From: Caldilineales bacterium
GTDB lineage: Bacteria; Chloroflexota; Anaerolineae; J102
DNA: 64,000 nucleotides
NCBI GenBank assembly: GCA_019695115.1
Contig: JAIBAP010000024.1
Coordinates: 1-64,000, forward strand
Direction: 5' to 3'
Below the pieces are notes generated by a model. It was not told where the DNA came from, made no database searches, and saw only the letters and a program-made list of their open reading frames with translations. Shown here piece after piece: positions 23,990 to 33,197 of the stretch. Each line of letters begins with the position of its first letter. The first letter of the stretch is position 1. A program made the position numbers and the translations under genes.

Positions 23990-26548
23990 ATGAGTGCTCC
24001 CATCCTAGAGATGAAGAACATTACCAAGACCTTTCCTGGCGTGAAAGCTTTGAGCGGCGTCAGCTTCCAGGTCGCAGAGGGTGAGATTCATTGCCTGGTC
24101 GGCGAAAACGGGGCAGGCAAGTCCACCCTCATGAAGGTCTTGAGCGGGGTCTATCCACATGGTCAGTATAGCGGTGAGATCGTTTTTGGCGGCAAGGTGC
24201 AGCAGTTTGCCAGTATCCGTGACAGCGAAAGGGCCGGCATTGCCATTATCTACCAAGAACTGGCGCTGGTTCCGGAAATGATGGTTTACGAGAACATCTT
24301 CCTCGGCAATGAGGTCAAGAAAGGCCTCACCATCGACTGGAACGAAACCATCAAGAGGGCGACCGAAGCACTTAAGAGAGTCGGGCTTGACGTAAATCCC
24401 GCCGAGAAGGTCAAGAATTTGGGCGTGGGCAAGCAGCAACTGATCGAGATTGCCAAGGCCCTGAACAAGGAAGTCAAGCTCCTGATCCTGGATGAGCCGA
24501 CCGCGGCCTTGAACGTGGATGACAGTGAGAATCTGTTGAGGCTGATCCGCGAACTCAAACAGCACGGCGTGTCGTGCATCATGATTTCACACAAGCTGAA
24601 GGAAGTCATCGACATCGCTGACACGGTCACAGTGCTGCGCGACGGCCAGACTATCTGCACCCTGGATGCGCACAAGGGTGAGGTGTCCGAACACGTGTTG
24701 ATCAAGCACATGGTTGGGCGTGAAATCAACAACGTCTATCCGGAACGAGAGCGCAATCCGTTCGAGACCGCGGCCACCGCCGTCGAACAGGCGAAGGCGG
24801 CTGGCGTGAAAGTCATTTCGTACGATCGACTGATCCCCAATACCAGGGCAGTGGACTATTATGTGACCTTCGACAGTATTGCCGTCGGCGCGCAGCAGGC
24901 GCAGTATCTGGTCGATCAGGCAACGGGCAGGGGCAACCCGCTGTACCTGTATGCCGGCGCCGCCACAGACAACAACGCCTTCCTGTTCTTCCAGGGCGCC
25001 TGGGGCGTTCTCCAACCCAAGATCGTCGACGGGACTTTCGTGATCAAGAATTCCACCCAGGCCGTTGGCGTGCAGACAAAGCCGGCGCTGGCGCGCGACG
25101 AGATGAAAGCCATCTTCGGGCAGATCGGCACCAATTGGGATGCTCACACCGCCAGGAATCTGGCCCAGTTCAACCTGGCCACGGCGACGGCGGCCGATAA
25201 GGGGAATGTCTTCATCCTTGCTCCCAATGACAACACCGCCCGCGCCATTGCCGACGCCTTTGCTTCCGATGAAGGCGTCAAGAGCTGGGTGATCACCGGG
25301 CAGGATGCCGAGCAAGCCTCCACCCAATACATCCTGGCCGGCAAGCAGTCGATGACCGTCTTCAAGGATGTCCGCACCCTGGTGCACACGGCCGCCGACG
25401 CCGCTGTGGCCCTGCTCAAAGGCCAGGCTCCTGCCGTCAACGGCGCCTATAACAACGGCGCCATCGACGTCCCGGCGCTGCAATCGGCGGTTGTCTCCAT
25501 CGACAGAACAAACGCCAAGGCCACTCTGTTGGACTCCGGCTATTACCAGGCCGGCGGCGCCCCTGGCCCCTCCAGCGCGCAGCCGCGCTCAGACAAACCG
25601 GCTGTCGGCGTCGTTCTTCCCACCAGGGATGAACCGCGCTGGGTGCAGGATCAGGCCCGTTTCCAGGAGGCGTTCAAGGGCACAGGCTACGGGGTTGAGA
25701 TTCTCTTCAGCCAGGGTGATCCTGCCGTGGAGAAAGCCAACATCGAAAGCCTGCTGGCCAAGGGCATCAAAGTCCTGATCATCTGCCCGCAAGGCGGCGG
25801 CGAAGTCGTCCTGGAGGTCAAGGCCTGGAGCGCCTACGACCCCGCCCTGGGCAGGGAAATCCTGAGGGATGTGAACTTCAACGTCAAGAAGGGCGAGATC
25901 GTTGGCTTTGCGGGACTGATGGGTTCTGGGCGCACCGAGTTGGCCTTGAGCCTTTTCGGCAATCCCAAGGGTTACAGGACACAAGGCGAGATGTTCGTCA
26001 AGGGCAAGAAGGTGCATTTCATCCATCCCAACGGCGCCATCCAGGCGGGCGTGGCTTACGCGACCGAGGATCGAAAAGCGGCCGGCCTGATCCTGATCCA
26101 GGATGTGAAACAGAACATCACCCTTGCCAATCTGCGGGAAATATCCAGGCGAGGGGTCGTGAACCAGAATGCGGAGGTGCAGGTTGCCACCGGCTTCAGG
26201 CGCTCCCTCAACATCAAGACGCCCAGCATCGAGCAAAAGGTGGGGAATCTGAGCGGCGGCAACCAACAGAAGGTGTCTGTGGCGAAATGGTTGTTCGTCA
26301 AGCCCGACGTGCTGATTCTGGATGAGCCGACGCGGGGCATCGATGTGGGCGCCAAGTACGAGATCTACACAATCATGAATAGCCTGGTTCAGCAAGGCAT
26401 GAGTATCATCATGATATCGTCTGACTTGCCCGAAGTTCTGGGCATGAGCGACCGCATCTACGTCGTTTCCGCCGGCCGCATCGCTGGTGAGCTGCCGGTG
26501 GAAGAAGCGACTCAAGAAAAAGTCATGAGTCTGGCAACATACTATTGA
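23990..26548 (+). CDS. Sugar ABC ATPase with a circularly permuted binding-protein domain inserted between its two ABC domains
   Basis: An 852-residue protein where XylG/MglA-type ATPases have about 500. ABC domain 1 (1-258) has GENGAGKST and LILDEPTAALN; ABC domain 2 (605-852) has GLMGSGRTE, LSGGNQQKVSVAKW and LILDEPTRGID. Between them, residues 260-601 are a sugar-binding domain in permuted order: its C-terminal part first (260-521, from AVEQAKAAGVKVISYDRL), a linker (522-537), then its N-terminal part (538-601, ending VLIICPQ). At 342 residues this is almost exactly one repeat unit (343) of the neighbouring tandem binding protein, but clearly divergent from it. It lacks a signal peptide, so it would be cytoplasmic. 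GGAGG precedes the ATG. Confidence 0.92.
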   Translation: MSAPILEMKNITKTFPGVKALSGVSFQVAEGEIHCLVGENGAGKSTLMKVLSGVYPHGQYSGEIVFGGKVQQFASIRDSERAGIAIIYQELALVPEMMVYENIFLGNEVKKGLTIDWNETIKRATEALKRVGLDVNPAEKVKNLGVGKQQLIEIAKALNKEVKLLILDEPTAALNVDDSENLLRLIRELKQHGVSCIMISHKLKEVIDIADTVTVLRDGQTICTLDAHKGEVSEHVLIKHMVGREINNVYPERERNPFETAATAVEQAKAAGVKVISYDRLIPNTRAVDYYVTFDSIAVGAQQAQYLVDQATGRGNPLYLYAGAATDNNAFLFFQGAWGVLQPKIVDGTFVIKNSTQAVGVQTKPALARDEMKAIFGQIGTNWDAHTARNLAQFNLATATAADKGNVFILAPNDNTARAIADAFASDEGVKSWVITGQDAEQASTQYILAGKQSMTVFKDVRTLVHTAADAAVALLKGQAPAVNGAYNNGAIDVPALQSAVVSIDRTNAKATLLDSGYYQAGGAPGPSSAQPRSDKPAVGVVLPTRDEPRWVQDQARFQEAFKGTGYGVEILFSQGDPAVEKANIESLLAKGIKVLIICPQGGGEVVLEVKAWSAYDPALGREILRDVNFNVKKGEIVGFAGLMGSGRTELALSLFGNPKGYRTQGEMFVKGKKVHFIHPNGAIQAGVAYATEDRKAAGLILIQDVKQNITLANLREISRRGVVNQNAEVQVATGFRRSLNIKTPSIEQKVGNLSGGNQQKVSVAKWLFVKPDVLILDEPTRGIDVGAKYEIYTIMNSLVQQGMSIIMISSDLPEVLGMSDRIYVVSAGRIAGELPVEEATQEKVMSLATYY

Positions 26549-26559
26549 GGAGGCCCAAA

Positions 26560-27819
26560 ATGGCAACGAGTAACAATGCACCTCAGACAGGTCAGGTCCA
26601 ACCCGCCCCAACGCAAGTGGCGGCATCCGAGGCATCGTTTGCCTCGAGTTTGCGCAAGATGTTACGGGAGAATATCCGTGATTACGGTATGTACATCGCC
26701 TTGTTTGCGATCTGGGCATTCTTTACCGCCACGACGAAGGGCCTCTTCATTTCGTCGCGCAACATCAGCAACCTGCTGAACCAGACAGGCTATATCGCGG
26801 TCATCGCCGTCGGCATGACGCTGGTCATCGTCATCCGGCACATCGACCTCTCGGTCGGCTTTCTGTCCGGTTTTCTCGCCGCGCTGGCAGCCATCGCCAT
26901 GATGAAGGGAAGCTGGCCGGTCTGGGTGGTCATTCCCCTGTCGCTGGTGGTCGGCATGGGAGCAGGGGCCATTACTGCCTTTCTGGTGGCGCAGCTGGGG
27001 ATTCCGGCCTTCGTCGCCACCCTGGGCGGCTGGTTGGTGTACCGGGGGCTGCTGCTGCTGGTCCTGGCGGGTACGGGCACGATCATCATCGAGAGCGACC
27101 TGTTCAACGACATCGGCAACGGTTTCGTTCCCGACCTCCCCGGCCTGGCCAACTTCATGCCAGGAGTGCATAAGCTGACGCTGCTGCTGGGCATCGTCGC
27201 CATCGTCCTGTTTATCATCGGCCAGTTCCGCAGCCGCAGACAGAAGATGGCTTACAACTTCGAAGTGTTGCCGATGAATCTGTTCATCGTGAAACTGGCC
27301 TTCATCGCCCTCTTGCTCGCCGCCATCACCTGGGTGCTGGCCGGCTACAATGGCCTGTCGTGGACCGTGGTGATCATGCTGGTCGTGGTCGCCATCTATC
27401 ACTTCATGACCACACAGACGGTGCTGGGGAGGCACATCTATGCCATCGGCGGCAACCCGGAGGCGGCCCAACTGAGCGGCGTCAACGTCAAACGGATCAC
27501 CTATTTGGTGTTCATGTCGATGGGCATGCTGGCCGCGCTCGGTGGGATCATGTTTGCCTCCCGCTTGCGCTCCGCCACGCCCCAGGCCGGGACGCTGCTC
27601 GAATTGGATGCCATCGCTGCTGCCTTCATCGGTGGCGCATCCCCTGCCGGCGGCGTTGGCACGATCCTGGGGTCGCTCATCGGCGCCCTGGTGTACATGT
27701 CGCTGACCAACGGCATGAATCTGATGCAGACCGATATCGCCATCCAGTACATCGTCCGTGGCCTGGTGCTGGCGCTGGCGGTCATCTTCGATGTCACGAC
27801 CCGCCGGCAGAGCAGATAG
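26560..27819 (+). CDS. Sugar ABC transporter permease, XylH/RbsC type
   Basis: A 419-residue polytopic membrane protein of the BPD_transp_2 family, with about ten hydrophobic segments starting near residue 38, and the conserved IDLSVG (MTLVIVIRHIDLSVGFLSG) and GGNPEAAQLSGVNVKR loop that contacts the ATPase. GAGGAGG lies six bases before the ATG, and the gene starts 12 bases after the ATPase stop, so they are one operon. It forms the membrane channel of the importer. Length and topology are normal, unlike its two partners. Confidence 0.92.
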   Translation: MATSNNAPQTGQVQPAPTQVAASEASFASSLRKMLRENIRDYGMYIALFAIWAFFTATTKGLFISSRNISNLLNQTGYIAVIAVGMTLVIVIRHIDLSVGFLSGFLAALAAIAMMKGSWPVWVVIPLSLVVGMGAGAITAFLVAQLGIPAFVATLGGWLVYRGLLLLVLAGTGTIIIESDLFNDIGNGFVPDLPGLANFMPGVHKLTLLLGIVAIVLFIIGQFRSRRQKMAYNFEVLPMNLFIVKLAFIALLLAAITWVLAGYNGLSWTVVIMLVVVAIYHFMTTQTVLGRHIYAIGGNPEAAQLSGVNVKRITYLVFMSMGMLAALGGIMFASRLRSATPQAGTLLELDAIAAAFIGGASPAGGVGTILGSLIGALVYMSLTNGMNLMQTDIAIQYIVRGLVLALAVIFDVTTRRQSR

Positions 27820-27916
27820 CAACCTTCGCGCCGGCATCGTCGCCCATCTGACCGAAGCAGCGCCGCCGTGGAATGCGGTTTCGGCAACCGCCAAGACGGG
27901 GCGCTCTCCTCTACTG

Positions 27917-27948
27917 CCCCGCCGGAACCGTGAATTCCGGCGGGGTTT
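27917..27948 (+). terminator. Rho-independent terminator of the importer operon
   Basis: A perfect 11-base stem (CCCCGCCGGAA 27917-27927 with TTCCGGCGGGG 27935-27945) with a seven-base loop is followed by TTTGT. It closes the binding protein/ATPase/permease operon before the dehydratase gene. Confidence 0.85.
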
Positions 27949-28027
27949 GTCATGCCATCGGACGTGACTTGCGCGGCGGCAGCTGGAGGCATCGCCCTAT
28001 CGCCGCCGCCCTCTTGTTCTCCCCCCC

Positions 28028-29215
28028 ATGAAAATCACCGACCTGCAAACCTTCGTCGTCGCCAACCCGCCGCCCCATTTCGGCGGGCTGTACTGGATTT
28101 TCCTCAAGCTCACCACTGATGGCGGCGTGTCTGGCTACGGCGAAGTCTATTCGGTGCCGTTCCACCCGCACGTCGTCGCCCGCATGATCGAGGACGTCGG
28201 CGCCCGCTATGTGATCGGCGCCAATCCGTTCCATATCGAACGCCTGTGGCGCCTCATCTATTCCAGCGGCTACACCCAGCGCCCGGACACCTCTGTCCTC
28301 GGCATTCTCAGCGGCATCGAGATGGCCTGCTGGGACATCATCGGCAAGGAAGTGGGCAAGCCGGTCTATGAATTGCTGGGCGGGCGGGTGCACGAGAAGC
28401 TGCGCTCCTACACCTATCTCTACCCCGAACCGGGCGACGCCACCAACGTCTACTTCGATGCCGACCTGGCTGCCCAGCGCGCGGCCGAGTACGTCCGCCT
28501 GGGTTTCACCGCCGTCAAGTTCGACCCTGTGGCCCCCTATTCCGCCTTCGACCCGCGCCAGCTTTCGCTGGAAAAGCTCGACCTGGCCGAGAACTTCGTG
28601 CGGAAGATCCGCGAGGCGGTGGGGAGCAAGTGCGACCTGCTCTTCGGCACCCACGGCCAGATGACGGCGTCCGGCGCCATCCGCCTGGCCAAGCGTCTGG
28701 AGCCGTATGACCCCCTCTGGCTGGAAGAACCCACCCCGCCCGAAAAACCAGAAGAGATGGCCCTTGTTGCCCGCCAGACCAGCATCCCCATCGCCACCGG
28801 CGAACGCCTGGCGACGAAATACGAATTCGCCCGCGTGCTGGAACTGCGCGCCGCCTCCATCCTGCAGATGGCCCTGGGGCGAGTGGGCGGCATCCTGGAG
28901 GCCAAGAAGATCGCCGGCATGGCCGAGGCCTACTACGCCCAGATTGCCCCGCACCTGTACTGCGGCCCCATCGAGGGCGCCGCCAATATTCAACTCGCCG
29001 CCTGCAGCCCCAATTTCCTCATCCTCGAAAGCATCCAGACTTGGGGCGGCTTCCATGCCGAAATCCTCAAACAGCCGATCCAATGGCAGGATGGCTACAT
29101 CCTCCCCCCTACCCAACCCGGCCTGGGCGTGGAACTGAACGAGGAAGTGGCCGCCCGGCATCCGTACACCGGCGATCGCCTGCACCTTGAAATGCTGGAT
29201 CGCCCCGTGGAGTGA
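28028..29215 (+). CDS. Enolase-superfamily (mandelate racemase/sugar-acid dehydratase) protein
   Basis: A 395-residue protein with an N-terminal capping domain and a barrel. Metal ligands Glu233 or Glu234 (WLEEP) and Glu259 (ATGERL) and the catalytic His309 (APHLYCG) are present. The first metal ligand, an Asp two residues before the conserved His209, is Gly207 here (FGTHGQ), a variant that may define its own subgroup. Enzymes of this type dehydrate sugar acids such as galactonate. It sits just after the sugar importer and starts a run with a 3-hydroxyisobutyrate dehydrogenase-family gene and a cupin. Confidence 0.85.
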   Translation: MKITDLQTFVVANPPPHFGGLYWIFLKLTTDGGVSGYGEVYSVPFHPHVVARMIEDVGARYVIGANPFHIERLWRLIYSSGYTQRPDTSVLGILSGIEMACWDIIGKEVGKPVYELLGGRVHEKLRSYTYLYPEPGDATNVYFDADLAAQRAAEYVRLGFTAVKFDPVAPYSAFDPRQLSLEKLDLAENFVRKIREAVGSKCDLLFGTHGQMTASGAIRLAKRLEPYDPLWLEEPTPPEKPEEMALVARQTSIPIATGERLATKYEFARVLELRAASILQMALGRVGGILEAKKIAGMAEAYYAQIAPHLYCGPIEGAANIQLAACSPNFLILESIQTWGGFHAEILKQPIQWQDGYILPPTQPGLGVELNEEVAARHPYTGDRLHLEMLDRPVE

Positions 29216-29221
29216 AAAAAC

Positions 29222-30136
29222 ATGAACAAACTCGGTTTCATCGGTCTCGGACATCTCGGCGCCCACCTGGCCGCCAGCCTGTTGCGCGCCGGCTTCCCGC
29301 TGACGGTGCATGACCTCAACCAGCAGGCGGCGGCGGGCTTGCTGGCTTTGGGCGCAGATTGGGCGGCTTCGCCCCAGGAGATGGCCGCCGCCTGCGATAG
29401 TATCTTCACCTGCCTGCCCTCGCCCGCCGCCACCCAGGCGGTGGTCGGAGGCCCCAACGGCATCCTGGCCGGCGCCCGGCCCGGCCTGACGTGGATCGAG
29501 ATGAGCACCAACGACCGCCACGAGATCATCCGGCTGGCGGCGCTGGCCGCGGAGCGGGACGTGGCCTGTCTGGAAGCGCCGGTGACGGGCGGGGTGCACA
29601 AGGCCGCTTCGGGCGAGATCACTATCCTTGTCGGCGGCGAGCAGCCGGTCTTCGCGGCGCATCTGCCAGCGTTGCAGGCGATGGGCGGCAAGGTCTTCCA
29701 CATGGGGCCGCTGGGCAGCGCCTCGGTGATCAAGGTCATCACCAACATGCTGGCCTTCATCCATCTGGTGGCGGCCGGCGAGGCGCTGATGCTGGCGAAG
29801 CGCGGCGGCCTCGATCTGGCGCAGGCGTTCGAGGCAATCAAAGCCAGCTCGGGCAACAGTTTCGTACACGAGACCGAGAGCCAGGTCATTCTCAACGGCA
29901 GCTACAACATCGGCTTCACCATGGATCTGGCCTGCAAGGACCTGAACTTCGCCCACGAATTGGGGCGGGAGTTCGGCGTGCCGCTGGAGTTGGCCGGGCT
30001 GGTCGAGCAGACATTCATCCGGGCCAGAGCGCACTACGGCGGCGGCGCCTGGTCGTCGCAAGTCGTCAAGCTGCTGGAAGATGCGGTGAGCGAAGACCTG
30101 CGCGCGCCCGGCTTCCCCGCCGTCCTGACACTTTGA
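29222..30136 (+). CDS. 3-hydroxyisobutyrate dehydrogenase-family oxidoreductase
   Basis: A 304-residue beta-hydroxyacid dehydrogenase. The Rossmann loop G-x-G-xx-G is at 8-13, the substrate motif is APVTGGVHKAASGEITI (from 119), and the catalytic Lys171 lies in KVITNML. It starts six bases after the dehydratase stop and is surely co-transcribed. The family includes tartronate semialdehyde reductase, which would fit a sugar-acid route, as well as 3-hydroxyisobutyrate and phosphonate-acid enzymes. The substrate is inferred only from context. Confidence 0.85.
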   Translation: MNKLGFIGLGHLGAHLAASLLRAGFPLTVHDLNQQAAAGLLALGADWAASPQEMAAACDSIFTCLPSPAATQAVVGGPNGILAGARPGLTWIEMSTNDRHEIIRLAALAAERDVACLEAPVTGGVHKAASGEITILVGGEQPVFAAHLPALQAMGGKVFHMGPLGSASVIKVITNMLAFIHLVAAGEALMLAKRGGLDLAQAFEAIKASSGNSFVHETESQVILNGSYNIGFTMDLACKDLNFAHELGREFGVPLELAGLVEQTFIRARAHYGGGAWSSQVVKLLEDAVSEDLRAPGFPAVLTL

Positions 30137-30151
30137 ATGAAGGATTGCAAA

Positions 30152-30547
30152 ATGGCTACAATCAACCCTGTGATCATCGCAGAAAAGGACGGCATCCTGG
30201 CCGGATGGGATGACGAGGAGCATGGCCGGGTGCAGTGGCGCACGCTCTTCAGCGCCGGGCTGACCCCGACCGAGACGCTGACCGCCGGCGTGGCCGAAAT
30301 CGACCCCGGCGGGCTGCTCGTCCTCCACCACCACACGCCGCCGGAGATCTACTTCATCCTGGCCGGCGAGGGCATCGTCAGCATCGATGGCGTCGAGCAG
30401 CGCGTTGGCCCCAACACCGGCGTCTTCATCCCTGGCGGCGCCCTCCACGGCATCCGCAACGGCGGCGCCACCACCCTGCGCTTCTTCTACGCCTTTGCCG
30501 TCGATTCCTTCGCCGATGTCGAGTATATCTTTCCCGAAAAAGGTTGA
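30152..30547 (+). CDS. Single-domain cupin
   Basis: A 131-residue cupin with His59, His61, Glu65 and His99 as the metal set (LHHHTPPEIYFI, GGALHGI). An in-frame ATG at 30137 exists, but AAGGA at 30139-30143 fits the ATG at 30152 and starts the domain correctly. It follows the dehydrogenase by 15 bases. It may isomerise or epimerise a sugar-acid intermediate of the same operon. Confidence 0.8.
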   Translation: MATINPVIIAEKDGILAGWDDEEHGRVQWRTLFSAGLTPTETLTAGVAEIDPGGLLVLHHHTPPEIYFILAGEGIVSIDGVEQRVGPNTGVFIPGGALHGIRNGGATTLRFFYAFAVDSFADVEYIFPEKG

Positions 30548-30559
30548 GCGCCGCCCACC

Positions 30560-31057
30560 ATGTCCAATCAAACCCAATTCAAGGCCCTGTTCGACTACCA
30601 GTATCGCACCACCCGGCAGATTCTGGCCTGCGCCGCCCGGCTGAGCCAGGCCGATTGCCATGAACAACCCGGCTATGGTCGCGGCTCGATCCACGACCTG
30701 CTGTTCCACCTCCTGCGCGCCGGCCAGAGCTGGCGCCAGGCTCTGGTGACCGGCCGCCAGCAATCCTCCTCCCGCCCAGAGGAGTACCCCGATCTGCCGT
30801 CGCTGCAAGCCGGCTTCGAGGCCGAAAGCGCGGCCTGGCAGGCGTTCCTGGACGGTCTCAGCCCGGACGAGATCGAGGCTGAGGTCGAGCTGACCAACTG
30901 GCGGGGCGATGTCGCCGTCCTCCGGCGCTGGGCCGTCCTCCAGCATCTGATCCTGCACGGCATGCAGCATCATGCCGAGCTGGCGCAGCTCCTCACCGCC
31001 AAGGGCCAGTCGCCGGGCGACATCGACTTCATCTTCTACGCCATGAGAATGCCCTGA
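30560..31057 (+). CDS. DinB-family four-helix protein
   Basis: A 165-residue protein with the DinB/YfiT layout: an early helix with LLFHLLRAGQSWRQ, a later HGMQHHAELAQLL helix supplying metal-binding histidines, and a C-terminal SPGDIDFIFYA. The family includes thiol-dependent transferases and metal-dependent hydrolases; many have no known role. It follows the cupin by 12 bases, and the GNAT gene overlaps its stop. Confidence 0.82.
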   Translation: MSNQTQFKALFDYQYRTTRQILACAARLSQADCHEQPGYGRGSIHDLLFHLLRAGQSWRQALVTGRQQSSSRPEEYPDLPSLQAGFEAESAAWQAFLDGLSPDEIEAEVELTNWRGDVAVLRRWAVLQHLILHGMQHHAELAQLLTAKGQSPGDIDFIFYAMRMP

Positions 31058-31551
31058 TGAGCTCTCTCCGCCTGCGCGACGCCACCGAACTCGATCAGGA
31101 CGCCATCCGGGGGGTGACGCTGGCGGCCTATGAGGAATATGCCGCCGTCATGCACCCGCTGCACTGGCAGTTCTACCGGCAAAACATCATCGCCACGCTG
31201 GCCGATGTGCGCCCGGCGGCGCAGATCGTGGCCGAGCAGGAAGGCAGTGTCGTGGGGACGGTGCTCCTTTATCCGGCCAGCGACGCCCCTTTGATCTGGC
31301 CGGAAATCCGGCTGCTGGCCGTGCTGCCAGAAGCCCGTGGTCAGGGCATCGGCGGGGCGCTGGTGCGCGAATGCATGCGGCGGGCAGCCGATTCCGGCGC
31401 CGCCGCCATCACGCTGCACACGACTGACATGATGGCGGCGGCCATGCGGATGTATGAGAAGATGGGCTTTGTGCGCGCCGTCGAGCTGGATTACCGGCCT
31501 GTGCCCGAGGTGCTGGTCAAGGGCTATCGCTTCGATTTGACGGATGGCTAG
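31057..31551 (+). CDS. GNAT-family N-acetyltransferase
   Basis: A 164-residue acetyltransferase with the acetyl-CoA loop LAVLPEARGQGIGGALV (Q/RxxGxG/A). Its ATG overlaps the DinB stop (TGATG), so translation is coupled. The substrate is unknown; similar proteins acetylate small amines, antibiotics or protein N-termini. Confidence 0.88.
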   Translation: MSSLRLRDATELDQDAIRGVTLAAYEEYAAVMHPLHWQFYRQNIIATLADVRPAAQIVAEQEGSVVGTVLLYPASDAPLIWPEIRLLAVLPEARGQGIGGALVRECMRRAADSGAAAITLHTTDMMAAAMRMYEKMGFVRAVELDYRPVPEVLVKGYRFDLTDG

Positions 31552-31610
31552 GCTTGCCGAGGTGCGAAAAAAGTTGGCAACCCTGATTGGGAACATGACG
31601 CGCCGCGCAA

Positions 31611-31639
31611 TTGCGTGGTCAACACAAGTGGGTTAGACT
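31611..31639 (+). promoter_or_regulatory. Possible sigma70 promoter before the TTG-start gene
   Basis: TTGCGT (31611-31616) and TAGACT (31634-31639) with 17-base spacing lie upstream of the conserved hypothetical gene and alanine dehydrogenase. The match is moderate. Confidence 0.35.
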
Positions 31640-31706
31640 TGGGGAGCGTCCTGCAAAGCGGCAGGCGCGCGGCAACGCAGCCTGCAATCTCAAGGAGGTT
31701 CGAACG

Positions 31707-32063
31707 TTGGCAATTCCCAATGCGCTTTTGCGCCGGCTCTATGTCGGCGCCAGTCTGCACAATGTGGAGGATGGATTCGAGTTCAAGTTACGGAACATGG
31801 TGGCGCCGGCGACGGTGGTGGCGATGGGGCCGGTCGAGGTGGATGGCGTGCCCTATGGCCCCAATCAAGTCACCCTCAGCGCAGGCAGGCCGCGCCCGGC
31901 CAGCGCCATCACCCATAAACAGCCGTTCTTGTTGCAGATGGGCCGCGAGGTGCTGGTGAAGGTGCGCGGGGCGCGGCTGGAGCGCGGCGCCCATCAGGTC
32001 GCCCTCCACGCCCTCACCCGCGAAATCGGCCCCCTCGTCATCGACATCGACGATTCAGTGTGA
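31707..32063 (+). CDS. Conserved hypothetical protein, TTG start
   Basis: A 118-residue, beta-strand-rich protein (LRRLYVGASLHNVEDGFEFKLRN, PATVVAMGPVEVDG, PLVIDIDDSV). AAGGAGG (31692-31698) lies eight bases before a TTG codon, while no ATG in the right place exists, so TTG is the start. The upstream extension of the frame has no ribosome site. Alanine dehydrogenase follows after 21 bases. I know relatives only as unassigned proteins and give no function. Confidence 0.65.
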   Translation: MAIPNALLRRLYVGASLHNVEDGFEFKLRNMVAPATVVAMGPVEVDGVPYGPNQVTLSAGRPRPASAITHKQPFLLQMGREVLVKVRGARLERGAHQVALHALTREIGPLVIDIDDSV

Positions 32064-32084
32064 TCATCACTCAGGAGGAATGCA

Positions 32085-33194
32085 ATGATTGTTGGCGTCC
32101 CGAAGGAAATCAAAGACAACGAGTATCGGGTGGGGATGACCCTGGGTGGGGTGAAGCTGCTGGTGGATTCGGGCCACGAGGTCTGGATCGAGAGCGGGGC
32201 CGGAGAAGAGAGTGGCTTTTCGGATGCGGAGTATGGCCGCATGGGGGCCAGGATTGTCGCCACCGGCGCCGAAGCCTGGGCGGCGCAGTTGGTGGTCAAG
32301 GTGAAGGAACCGCAGCCCAGCGAATACCCATATCTGCGCCCCGACCTGGTGCTGTTCACCTACCTGCATCTGGCCGCCGAAGAGCGGCTGACCCAGGCCA
32401 TGGTGGCCAGCGGTGTGGCCGGCGTGGCCTACGAGACGGTGGAACTCCCCAACCGCACCCTGCCCCTGCTGACGCCGATGAGCGAGGTGGCCGGGCGCAT
32501 GGCCGTGCAGGTGGGCGCCCACTATCTGGAACGGGCCAATGGCGGGCGCGGCAAGCTGTTGGGCGGGGTGCCGGGCGTGCGGGCCAGCGATGTCATCGTC
32601 CTCGGCGGCGGCGTGGTGGGCACCCAGGCGGCGATGATCGCCCTGGGCATGGGCGCCAATGTCGCCATCATCGACATGAATCTCGACCGGCTGCGCTACC
32701 TGAGCGAAGTGCTGCACGGCAATCTGACTACACTGGCTTCCAACCCCTATGCTATCGGCGAGGCCGTCAAGCGCGCTGACCTGCTGGTGGGGGCGGTGCT
32801 GATCAAAGGCGCCAAAGCCCCGCGGCTGGTGACGCGCGAGATGGTCAGCCAGATGAAGCGGGGCAGCGTGATCGTGGATGTGGCCATCGACCAGGGCGGC
32901 TGCATCGAGACGGCCCGCCCGACCACCCACTCGAACCCCACCTTTTTCGTCGATGGCGTGTTGCACTACTGCGTGACCAACATGCCCGGCGCCGTGCCCC
33001 GCACCAGCACCTATGCCCTCAGCAACGCCACCCTGCCCTATGTGGTCAAGCTGGCCAACCAGGGTCTGAAAGCCGCCGTGACCGCCGACCGCCCGCTGTC
33101 ATTGGGCGTCAATACCTACAAGGGCCAGATTACGTATCCGGCGGTGGCAGAGGCGTTTGGGCTTGGCTGGAAACCGCTCACCGATCTGCTGTAG
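32085..33194 (+). CDS. ald: Alanine dehydrogenase
   Basis: A 369-residue NAD-dependent L-alanine dehydrogenase that interconverts alanine with pyruvate and ammonia. It starts [16 protein letters not shown], has the KVKEP lysine, the YLHLAA histidine, the Rossmann GGGVVG loop, and the [10 protein letters not shown] catalytic Asp region followed by TTHSNP. Length matches the family exactly. GGAGGAATGCA precedes the ATG. Ammonia from ethanolamine or amino acids, or pyruvate from the sugar routes, could feed it. Confidence 0.96.
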   Translation: MIVGVPKEIKDNEYRVGMTLGGVKLLVDSGHEVWIESGAGEESGFSDAEYGRMGARIVATGAEAWAAQLVVKVKEPQPSEYPYLRPDLVLFTYLHLAAEERLTQAMVASGVAGVAYETVELPNRTLPLLTPMSEVAGRMAVQVGAHYLERANGGRGKLLGGVPGVRASDVIVLGGGVVGTQAAMIALGMGANVAIIDMNLDRLRYLSEVLHGNLTTLASNPYAIGEAVKRADLLVGAVLIKGAKAPRLVTREMVSQMKRGSVIVDVAIDQGGCIETARPTTHSNPTFFVDGVLHYCVTNMPGAVPRTSTYALSNATLPYVVKLANQGLKAAVTADRPLSLGVNTYKGQITYPAVAEAFGLGWKPLTDLL

Positions 33195-33197
33195 CCA

